Assembly (NCBI GenBank): GCA_009763385.1
Contig: CM019827.1
Coordinates: forward strand, 96,942,177 to 97,006,176
Length of the DNA: 64,000 bases
From: Coix lacryma-jobi var. lacryma-jobi
Lineage: Eukaryota > Streptophyta > Magnoliopsida > Poales > Poaceae
Reading direction: 5' to 3'
Positions 55,511-64,000 of the stretch are shown here, piece after piece; within the stretch, counting starts at the first letter, position 1, and every line of letters starts with the position of its first letter. Made by a program: the position numbers and the translations under genes. The notes beneath the pieces are model-generated. The model saw only the letters and a program-made list of their open reading frames with translations, had not been told where the DNA came from and made no database searches.

Positions 55511-57669
55511 TGAAGGACCGGAAACGACGACCAGAGGGGGCAGGGGTGAATGGGAGCCATAGAATTTCTTTCGAAATATTTAGGCCACTGTCCCGGAAAA
55601 TCAACCCCAAAAGCTAAGAGCCAAAACTGTGATGACCATGACCCAAATGATTGGGTGGATGTTCCCTTAGAACACAACTGGTCACCACAAAGTAGGACAA
55701 GCAAGCTCCTAGAACAATCGAACCTCCGATAACGGAACACCCCACTCCTATGGAGAAGAAGAAAGTGTCCGACCAAAACTACTTCGACCAACTGGTGGCA
55801 AAAGCACCTTGGAAAGATCCTTATGAAGTTAGGAAACCAACGCAATAGATGGATCTCAAATCGAAGCTCGAACACAAAAGATACGGACGCTAAAAGCGTC
55901 GAAACTCTGAAAGCGGAACACCCAACTCCTATGGAGAAGAAGGAAGTTTCCAACCAAAAATACTTAGGCCAATGGTAGCAAAAGTACCTTGAAAAGATCC
56001 TTGTGAAGTTAGGAAACCAACGCAATAAACGGATCTCAAATCGAAGCTCGAACGCAAAAGATACCGACGAAAACACCAAAACTGTGCAGTGGCGGACTGT
56101 CTCCTAGTGAACCGCGGACTGTCCTCTATTGACCCCCAGACAGTCCGGGAATGAGGACCCGACAGTCCGCCGTTCAAAAACAAAAACAGTAACCTCGCTG
56201 CCCGTGAACAGCTCCGACCCGGGACAGTTCGGGGATGAGTGTCGGACAGTCCGGGAATGCCCTGAATGCCCAAAACCAGCCCGTATCAAACTCAAATTCG
56301 ATTGGAACTCAACCAAATCGAATGGGGCTGCAACCAAACTTCACCCAAGTGTTCCTCTACATGTTGGGAAGCTAATCCTAGGATATCATCGCTCCTAACC
56401 AACTCATCCGTGAGAAATCCAAAGAACACTAGAAAATGGGAAAGTTTGGAGAACGAACACGAAAACAGCCCGGTCTATGTGCTCGTGAGGTTTGGGAGGA
56501 AATCCTTCGGTGGAAAGATGACACTCACGTCCAAGCACAACTTGATTCAAGCGGAATTGAAAATCATCCCTCGCATTGGAAGAACGAGCCAATTCACCGA
56601 AGAGGAAAAGAGAGAAACGCGAAGAACAAAACGCGAATTCAATCCAAATTTCAGCCAACAAAGAGGAGCACGAAATTGATCCTTGGATTTCAACAAGATG
56701 AAGGATTGTATAGCATACGGTGTCGGGTTACAAGCCACTCCTCGCAACAACAAAGCTCGGATGGCGAAAAGCTCAAGAACAAGAGCCACTCCTCTCTCTA
56801 ACCCTAGCCTCTCATCACAATCACAAAATAAGAATGGCAACCTCCAAGGATGGCTGCCCTAACAACCCCTTCACATATATTTAGGTGCACGTCCAAAGAC
56901 AAAAACGCCCTTACATGAAGCACTCAACCCAAATACCCCTAGGGGTAAAACCGACCAACTCTGCCAGTTATCATCCGACGGCCACGCGCCTTCTCATCCT
57001 TCGCCTCGCTTCGACGCAAGCTCCAAGATGCCGCCATGTGCCATCATGTCGACCACCGCGCCTTCCTCACCGATAGCTTCGCCGCGACACAAGCCTCTCG
57101 GTGCCGCCACGCGTTGACCGTTCCGCATAGGAACCTCAGCCCGGTTTTGAGGCCCAAACCGGTAAATCCGCCAGCCCAGGTTTTGAGGCCCAAACCTAAA
57201 AATCGTCCACCCCGAGTTTTGAGGCCCAAACTCAGAAACCCGCCACCCCGAGTTTTGAGACCCAAACTCGGAAACCGTCAATGGTAGCTTTCTGAGCTCA
57301 ACTACCGAACTCGCGCCGTAGACGGGATGTGGTTCGCACACCCCGACCACCGGCACCGATGCTCCGGGTCCATCGGCATGGCACGTTCGCCGCACGACAC
57401 GCCCATCCTTCACCGCTCCCGGTCCGTCGGCACGGCACGTCTCTACTTGACCTTCACCTCGCCATCGACCACTGTCTCCGAGCTCCACACCTGCACATCA
57501 ACACAGCCAAGAGACACATGCTGCACACGCACACCAACACAGGTAACACACCACAACTCAACACCACCGGTTAGTCATAAACATCAAGCGCATAGCGAGA
57601 TATGGACTCAACCGGGAAAAGCCTCAAACCTTCCTCATAAATGTCAATCATTCATCATATATGTTCTCA
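55511..57669 (-). repeat. D2 5' LTR with internal deletion
   Basis: 2,159 bp. Matches the 3' LTR except for one deletion of about 260 bp (junction near 57364, GATGCT/CCGGGTCC), which removes the region equivalent to about 45060-45320. Its TATA box has changed (TATATTTAG). Confidence 0.9.
57140..57306 (-). other. LTR hairpin array, D2 5' LTR
   Basis: Five hairpins as at 44835-45003. The first unit here is CCCGGTTT/AAACCGG, fully paired, where the 3' LTR copy has a changed arm. Confidence 0.8.
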
Positions 57670-57674
57670 CTTAT

Positions 57675-58449
57675 GATTTACTTTCAAATGAGACACATGA
57701 TGCCCCTAACCATGTTGTTAAGTGTGACATAGCAACATCTTGTGAGGACTTGGTTAGTGAGCATGATGAGCAAAGAGCTAGTGGCAAGGGCAAGCAAGTG
57801 GTTGTGGCCGAAAGCTATGATGATTACATCAAGATCAAGAATGAAAATGCAAAGCTCAAGATTGATCTGGAGAAGCTAGCAACCACCAAGTAAGTTGTCA
57901 TTGAAACTCATGATGAAGACTATAGCATGACACTTGAGCTTGACATGTTGAAAGAAGAGAACAAGAGGTTGAAGATGGAGAGGGACTACAAGTTGACACC
58001 ATCCCAAATGGAACTCCAACAAGAGAATGACAAGATCAAGAAAGAAAAAGAGCACTTAGCCACCGGGTTGAAGAAGTTCACAAAGGGCCAATGTCTTCAA
58101 AGTGACTCTTGAACACCGTGATGAAGACAAATAGAAATGGTATTGGCTTCTTGGAAGAGAAGTTGAAGCAACGCAAGAACACAAGTCAACCAAGCAAAAG
58201 AAAAAGTTAGGAAGATGTTTTGAGTGTGGTCAAGAAGGACACTTTGCACACAATTGTGAAGCACCACGACCCACACCCTTGCCCAAGCATGCTAGGCCCT
58301 TTGCTTTCAATGCTCACTACATGCTTAGACAAGATTCTAGTGCTAAAGTCAAAGTCATGTCCATGGGGCCTCTAAACAAGAATAGGCCTAGGCAAATTTA
58401 TGTTGCAAAGTCTCTAGTTGAGAAGGTTAAGGGGCCTCAACAAGTTTAG
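57675..58449 (+). pseudogene. gag: copia-C gag, segment 3
   Basis: Continues segment 2 in frame after D2 is removed (GCT TAT GAT TTA). Mostly charged coiled coil (KIKNENAKLKIDLEKL; MLKEENKRLKMERDYKL), then a second zinc knuckle CFECGQEGHFAHNC (58216-58257) and a basic tail ending at TAG 58447-58449. Breaks: TAA 57891-57893, TGA near 58110 and a frame change before the knuckle. The knuckle frame is +1 relative to pol. Confidence 0.85.
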
Positions 58450-58484
58450 GCCCCGAAATCTCAAGCTTGATTTCTTGTGTGTGT

Positions 58485-58486
58485 AG
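58485..58486 (+). promoter_or_regulatory. Candidate 3' splice site opening the copia-C pol frame
   Basis: TTTCTTGTGTGTGTAG/GTGAAC: pyrimidine-rich run into AG, with the TAG in frame with pol just before the protease. Same arrangement as in copia-A2 (14304). Inference. Confidence 0.4.
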
Positions 58487-61269
58487 GTGAACTACAAGAC
58501 CGGTGGATCTCATTGGGTGATTGATAGTGGTTGCACACAACATATGACCGGTGTTCACCGGATGTTCACCTCACTAGAATAAAATGTCAATGACCAAGAA
58601 AAGATTACATTTGGTGACAACTCAAAGGGCAATGTCAAGGGTTTGGGCAAAGTGGCAATATCAAATGATCATACAATATCAAATGTGCTTTTAGTTGCTT
58701 CATTGAGCTTCAACTTGCTATCCGTTGGGCAACTATGTGATCTTGGCTTTCAATGTTTGTTCACCGAGAAAGAAGTGGCTGTGACAAAGAAAGATGATTC
58801 TCAAGTGATATTCCGAGGCTTTAGATACAACAATCTCTAAAGAGAAGTGATAATGGAAAGAGTTTGACAACACCAACATTGAGCTATATTGTGATGAAGT
58901 TGGGATCAAGCATGGAGTCTCCGCAACATATACACCACAACAAAATGGGGTAGTTGAGATGAAGAACCAGACACTAATCACCCTAGCAAGAACAATGTTA
59001 GATGAGTACTCTACACCAGAAAGATTTTGAGCGGAAGCAATCAACACCGCATGCTATGCATCCAACCAATTGTTCCCCCATCGTCTCCTTGGCAAGACCC
59101 CCTATGAGCTACTCAACAAGAAGCTGGATGTATCATTCTTTAGAGTGTTTTGTTGCAAATGCTACATCTACAAGAAGCGCCAACATCTAGGGAAGTTTCA
59201 ACGCCGATGTGATATTGGTTTTCTTATTGGTTACTCATTGAAGTCCAAAGCATATCGAGTATTCAACCATGTCACCGGGATGGTAGAAGAAACATATGAT
59301 GTGGAATTTGATGAATCTAACGGATCTCAAGGAGCACATGAGAATCTTTATGATGTAGGTAATGAACCATTGAGGGAAGCAATGAAGAACATGCCGGTTG
59401 GAGCCATCAAGCCTAAAGATGATGATGATGATGATGATGTTCAAGTCATCGACAAGCCATCATCATCAAATGTACCACAAGATGATGATAAAGATGGGAG
59501 AGAGCCAAATGAAGATACTCATGTCTCTAATGATCAAGTGGTGGTACAAGCTCAAGATGTTGATGCTCCACAAGCGCCCCCTCAAGTGGTTGATCGAAGG
59601 ACTACTCCTCTACTACAAGCTCATCCTCAACATCTCATCATAGGGAGTCCAACAAGGGGTGTAATGACTCGATCTCAAAGACTTGCTTCATTTATGGAAC
59701 ATCACTCCTTTGTTTCTCTTGTTGAGCCTACACTTGTAGATGATGCTCTAAAGGATCCGGATTGGGTGAATGCTATGCTGAATTGATTTTGAACAACTTC
59801 ACCCGCAATCAAGTTTGGACCCTTGAAGAGCGACCTAAAGGCGCAAGAGTGTCAATGGAACAAAATGGGTGTTTAGAAACAAGCAAGATGATCAAGGCGT
59901 GGTTGTTAGAAACAAGGCAAGGCTAGTGGCAAAGGGGTTCTCCCAAGTTGAAGGCTTGGATTTTGGGGAGACCTTTGCACCGGTTGCAAGACTTGAAGCC
60001 ATTTGTATCCTCCTTGCATATGCATCACATCATGACATTAAACTTTATCAAATGGATGTGAAAAGTGCATTTTTAAATGGCTTCACAAATGAACTAGTCT
60101 ATGTTGATCAACCTCCTGGGTTTGAAGACCCTAGATATCCTAATCATGTTTATAGGTTGTCCAAGGCGCTATATGGGCTCAAGCAAGCCCTTAGAGCATG
60201 GTATGAGCGCCTCCGGGACTTTCTCATTGAGAAGGGCTTCACCATTGGGAAGGTCAACACCACACTATTCACCAAGAAGCTTGATGGAGAGATCTTCATT
60301 TGTCAAGTCTATGATGATGATATCATCTTCGGGTCAACAAATGAAGAATATTGCAAGGAATTTGGTGACTTTATGTCGAAGGAGTTTGAAATGTCCATGA
60401 TTGGTGAGCTCACATTCTTCCTAGGCTTTCAAGTCAATCAAATGAAGGAGGGGACTTTTATATCTCAAGAGAAGTATACAAAAGACCTCCTCAAGCGCTT
60501 CAATATGAATGATTGCAAGCCTATTAAGACTCCAATGCCAACAAATGGACATCTCGACCTAGATGAGGGAGGTAACTCGGTTGATCAAACTCTCTACCGT
60601 TCTATGATTGGTAGCTTGTTATATTTGACCGCATCTAGGCCCAACATCATGTTTAGTGTGTGCATGTGTGCTAGGTTTCAAGCCGATCCTAAGGAATCAC
60701 ACCTCATAGCCGTAAAAAGAATCCTTAGGTACCTAAAGCACACCCCAAGCATTGGCCTTTGGTATCCCAAAGGAGCTAACTTCCAACTCATTGGGTATTC
60801 CGATTCGGATTACGCGGGTTGCAAAATTGATGGAAAGAGCACATCCAGAGGGTGCCATTTTCTTGGGAGATCACTAGTTTCATGGAGTTCGAAGAAGCAA
60901 AATAGTGTGGCCTTGTCTACCGCTAAGGCGGAATACATAGCCGCGGGAGCTTGTTGTGCACAAATCCTTTATATGAAACAAACCCTTCTAGACTATGATG
61001 TAGTTTTAGAAGCGGTACCTTTGTTCTGTGACAATGAGAGTGTGGTTAAGCTTGCTAACAACCCGGTTCAACACTCTCACACAAAGCACATAGATATTCA
61101 CCATCACTTTCTTAGAGACCATGTTTCAAAGAACGATATATCTCTAGAAGGAGTTAGAACCGAAGATCAATTGACGGATATCTTCACAAAACCCCTAGAT
61201 GAGAGTACCCTTTGTAGATTGCGAAGTGAGCTTAATGTACTTAATCTAAGTAACTTTGTCAAAAGATGA
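58487..61269 (+). pseudogene. pol: copia-C pol polyprotein, broken
   Basis: Protease motif SHWVIDSGCTQHMTG (about 58516) is followed by a pre-integrase piece (LSFNLLSVGQLCDLGFQC). A deletion near 58840 removes the zinc residues and first half of the integrase core. Integrase resumes at SDNGKSL/ATYTPQQNGVVEMKN, with a further stop near 59028. The frame 59070-59786 gives the integrase end and linker (Asp-rich run). After a frame break near 59785, RT-RNase H is open from 59869 to 61269 (467 codons), with QMDVKSAFLNG, AEYIAAGACCAQ and KHIDIHHHFLRD. The RT active site is YDDD (60310-60321) instead of YVDD, a Val-to-Asp change beside the catalytic pair. Confidence 0.93.
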
Positions 61270-61749
61270 AAGGGTGTTGTCTTTGCATTGCATTATTTAT
61301 TATGCCATGTTTAATTTATGCTATGCACATAGGCTTGTCAGACGTGGTTAAGATAACCGCCCTAAAAAGCGTGTGAAGAAGCTTACTCATGAGCAAACTT
61401 GACAAGCAATCTAGATTCAAATTCCGTATTGCATTGCATTTGCATGTGTGTTTCTTGTCGTTTCTTTTTGGTTAAGCTTGAGCAACCGCTGTGTTCGCCC
61501 ACCGCTAGGGGGAGCATTTGAGGCTCCTAATGGTTAAGACCACTAGTTTTGGTGGCCACATGTTGTCTCCTCGGGTTTTATTGCCTATTTTCTCTAGAAA
61601 CTACTTAGCCTATGGCAAAATATTTGAAGAGTTTGAGGGTTTGAGAGAGGTCACTCCACCATGTTCCAACTAGTGCTTATTTGCTTCTTATTTGAGTTGG
61701 AACTTAGTTGGGTGAAGCCGACGCGAAAAATCAGATTAAAACAGAGTTT
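61270..61749 (+). other. copia-C region after pol
   Basis: About 480 bp, no gene. It contains a polypurine-like GCTAGGGGGAGCATTTG (61502-61518), but no LTR start follows it that matches the 5' LTR fragments, so I do not call it the true tract. Confidence 0.5.
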
Positions 61750-62040
61750 TCCCTGTGTCCGGACGCTGCTTGGTGCGTCCGGTCAGTTCATCTCGAGCGC
61801 ATTGATGAACAGTGTCATCGTCGAGTTCGGTCAGTCGGTGTAGCGAGCGTCTGATCGTTGGCCGTTGAGTGATCCAACTTTGGGGTGCGTCCGGTCAGGG
61901 GTGACAGGACACGTCCGATCGCATCTTTTGCGTTTCGGGAGCTCTCTGTTCGCAATCGGACGCTATAGTGCGTGCGTCCGATCGACCAGGGAGTGCGTCC
62001 GGTTGCCACTTAAAAGGGCATAATAAGTCTGTCCAACCGA
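61750..62040 (+). promoter_or_regulatory. Promoter-like unit upstream of copia-C 3' gene
   Basis: Seven or so GTCCGGACGC, GCGTCCGGTC and CGTCCGATC motifs (61750-62005) run into TTAAAAGGGCATAATAAG (62010-62027), the same order as in the copia-C LTR (motif array, then TATAAATA). Promoter function is inferred from this layout only. Confidence 0.35.
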
Positions 62041-62873
62041 CCTCGTGCCCGCTCCCGGTCTCATCCCGCTGCCGACGTCGCAAACCCTAGCCGTGCACCC
62101 AGCTCGCTGACCGCCGCATCCCCAGCGCTCCACCTCACCGCCGGTCAGCGCCACGCCATCGCGGCCCTTGCTCCGCGCTCGCGCCGCCGTGGTCCTTTTC
62201 CTAGTGCCCTCCTCGCCCATCCGCGCGCGCGATCGTGATCCCCGCCGGCGATTTCTCCTTGCGCCGGCGTTGGAGCTCTTCTCCGGCAAGTCCTCGGCTG
62301 TCAGCAGCGCCAGCAGTCCCCTCGGCGATCTCCTCCCTGCGAGTCTAGTCCCAACAGTGAGTTCCACTCCCATATCCTTTTCACCCCATGCTCCACATGC
62401 TCGATAAAATGCCAAAACCAATGTTCATGCCTATTTAACCTAGTTTTTGCCCAGATTCTCGCGCAGATCCTTCTGGCGAGACTTCTCGGTGCCCGAACGT
62501 GTCGGTTACTCTCCTCTGCTCAGTCGGATCGTCGCGTTCGTTAGGTAGCAAAGCCCCGTTCCACTCCTCATCTCATTTGCTTTGCTTCTGATAGGGCTAT
62601 TCTTCTCTCTAGATTATATATGCTTATATATCCCTATCTATCTCCTGCAGCGAGCCGAGACCGTGTCAGTGAGTTTGGTTGGCAGTTTGTTAGTGTCAGT
62701 TTAATCCGGGGCCAAGCTCGCGGATACGGATTCAGGCCAAGCCTCTCGAGGTTCAGTCCAACTTCTTCTTTGACAGAGGTTCTTGGTAGTTGTTGTTGTC
62801 AGCGGCAGTTGTTCTTGTTGCTTGTCAATGGTTCTTGTCCGCTGTCCGTGGCAGTTTCTCTCTTCTTGCAGCG
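62041..62873 (+). other. GC-rich leader with possible intron before copia-C 3' gene
   Basis: GC-rich 62040-62345 like a grass 5' UTR. A donor-like CAACA/GTGAGTTCC lies at about 62359, then AT-rich sequence. Several acceptor-like sites follow, the best being TTTCTCTCTTCTTGCAG at 62855-62871, two bases before the ATG at 62874. The splicing model is inference. Confidence 0.35.
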
Positions 62874-64000
62874 ATGGCTCGCTATAAGGACGTTGGTGGA
62901 GGTCCTGGTGTCGATCCTCCTCCCCCTCGTCCTCCTGCAGGTGACAAGGGGAAGGGGAAGTAGAAGGTCGTGACAAAAGAAGCGCAAGCGTTTGGATCGT
63001 GATGCTCAGTTGGCTTTGGCAGCAACAGAGACAGCCGAGAGAGCAGAGAGAGGTGGACAGTTGAGCGGTCTGTGGATCCGCGACTGACTTACTAAGGAGC
63101 AGCAACGGGCTCTGACTCAGAGAGAGCCTTTAGAGACTGGTGGAGTGTTTCGTCTCCGTGGTCAGCAGTACTCTCTTGATGACCCGGTCGAGACCCTTCC
63201 TCCAGACTTCCATTTTGAGTCAGAGGCAGCCACAGCAGCAGGTGCAACTTCAGCAAACGGTTTAGCTCTAGAGACTGGTTTAGCAGCAGAGACCCAGGCA
63301 GAGGATCAGACAGAGGAGCAACCACCACAACAGCCGGTTCGTAGGTCCACCCGTACTCGCACTCAGGTTTCTCCTAGGCCTGAGGGACAGAGGCGGGTTG
63401 GTCGACCTCCTCTGAGGCCGCAGGGTCCCCCTCCTATGGTTCACTTGGACCTGTGGACTGCTACAACACGTCAGGTGCAGACTCTACAACTAGTTCCGTT
63501 CGAGGAATGGTTCCCAGCTGAGCGACACCCTTAGGCCTCCGAGGGATTCTACACTGTGCTCCAGGAGGACTTCTATACAGCTTATGTCAACAACGGCGTG
63601 CACATCAGGCCTCACCGAGTTGGCCCGCTAGAGGACATAGTTGCAGCTAGAGGAGAGGCATCCGTCCCCTTCTCACTTACTTGCCAGACTTGGCGGATCT
63701 TATGGGACGGAGTGGTCAGTACATTGAGGACAGGGTGTGACAGTTTTACGCGTCTCTGTGGATCGACCCGCACCACTGGTACTTGCACTTTGCTTTCGGG
63801 GGTCGGGCCTACAGACTTTACATCACCAGGGCCAGAGAGTTTCTTGGTTTGACAGCACATGAGATGAAGATACACACTCTGTGCTACGGTGAGACAGAGC
63901 CTCCATGACGTCGGAAATTCCACCAGCATAGCTCATCCGTGTTTGCTTCCGAGAGCCGTTCGAAGAGGGGACCAGTCGGCGTCCTCGTGACTTGACGTTG
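62874..64000 (+). pseudogene. copia-C envelope-position ORF, broken, open at right edge
   Basis: Starts MARYKDVGGGPGVDPPPPRP. It has a basic KKRKR stretch, a Gln/Ala/Glu-rich region, an Arg-rich stretch (VRRSTRTRTQ) and, further on, FHFESEA and WIDPHHWYLHFAFGGRAY-like segments that resemble the 'putative plant transposon protein' regions found 3' of pol in grass SIRE-type elements. No signal peptide or membrane segment is visible. Breaks: TAG 62961-62963, a frame change near 62980, TGA near 63085, TAG near 63532 and a frame change near 63690. I do not know its function; the family link is from memory. Confidence 0.55.

Larger units (their letters stand above)
43202..57669 (-). mobile_element. 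D2: second non-autonomous D-family element, carrying solo LTR E
   Basis: Opposite orientation to D1 but the same family; TSD CTTAT (43197-43201, 57670-57674). Its 5' LTR (55511-57669), primer-binding site (51555-51566), gag (51423-49438), pol remnant (48690-47924), 3' region, polypurine tract and 3' LTR (43202-45622) are present. Element E (51571-55507) split the 5' LTR from the primer site. The 5' LTR is about 260 bp shorter than the 3' LTR because of one deletion near 57364. Confidence 0.93.
7220..64000 (+). mobile_element. copia-C: SIRE/Maximus-like copia retrotransposon, oldest layer, open at right edge
   Basis: A Ty1/copia element split by four main insertions. Its parts on the + strand, once insertions and duplicate TSDs are removed, are the LTR (7220-7590, 18962-19377, 30701-31012), primer-binding site (31015), gag (31065-32330, 42872-43196, 57675-58449), pol (58487-61269) and a 3' gene (62874 on). 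At each junction the sequence reads through after removing the insert: for example GAG TTC CAA across D1, GCT TAT GAT across D2 and GCGTGGGTGCTCC across F. The start of the LTR is not resolved: 7220 is only where copia-A1 ends, and A1 may itself sit inside this LTR. The 3' LTR must lie beyond 64000. Confidence 0.8.

Noticed and set aside
61502..61518. True polypurine tract and start of copia-C 3' LTR
   Set aside because: The following sequence does not match the 5' LTR fragments (7220-7590, 18962-19377, 30701-31012).
1..64000. CRISPR arrays, bacterial operons, tRNA or rRNA genes
   Set aside because: None seen. The short regular repeats are in LTRs, and the only tRNA-like matches are retrotransposon primer-binding sites.

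Overview
This 64-kb window is repeat DNA from a plant nuclear genome, almost certainly a grass. The LTR and coding signatures look most like Panicoideae/Andropogoneae (sugarcane, Miscanthus or sorghum type), but that placement is from memory and tentative. I see no host gene, rRNA, tRNA or CRISPR. Nearly every base belongs to a nest of LTR retrotransposons. Most boundaries were found by reading LTR ends (TG...CA), tRNA primer-binding sites, polypurine tracts and 5-bp target-site duplications (TSDs).

Oldest layer: copia-C (+ strand, SIRE/Maximus-like) runs from about 7220 to beyond the right edge. Its 5' LTR is split into 7220-7590, 18962-19377 and 30701-31012. Its gag is split into 31065-32330, 42872-43196 and 57675-58449. 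Its pol is at 58487-61269, followed by a broken 'envelope-position' gene (62874-64000) behind a promoter-like, intron-like leader.

Inserted into copia-C are: (i) copia-A2 (7591-18956, -, TSD GAGTT), full length with gag and pol broken by three amber stops; (ii) solo LTR F (19378-30695, TSD GTGGG), which contains Athila-like Ty3/gypsy element G (19540-28838, -, TSD ATTAT), lacking reverse transcriptase and integrase; (iii) D1 (32331-42866, +, TSD AGTTC); (iv) D2 (43202-57669, -, TSD CTTAT), which contains a 3.9-kb long-LTR solo element E (51571-55507, TSD AATTG). At the left edge, copia-A1 (1-7219, +) is a decayed sister of A2 and carries a 546-bp hAT-type MITE (137-682, 8-bp TSD).

D1 and D2 are non-autonomous: gag-like protein only, pol reduced to scraps. 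They share primer-binding site, LTR ends, LTR hairpin array and 3' non-coding region with autonomous family A, so A-family enzymes probably mobilised them. Most striking are two hairpin arrays common to A and D copies. One lies in the LTRs (loop about GGGCCTCA, stems changing in compensated pairs). The other lies in the 1.5-2.3 kb 3' non-coding region (stems CTAGT/ACTAG, TTGGT/ACCAA, CGGT/ACCG around a conserved TTGAGCC...TCTTG core). Both look like structures kept by selection on pairing; I know of no description of them.
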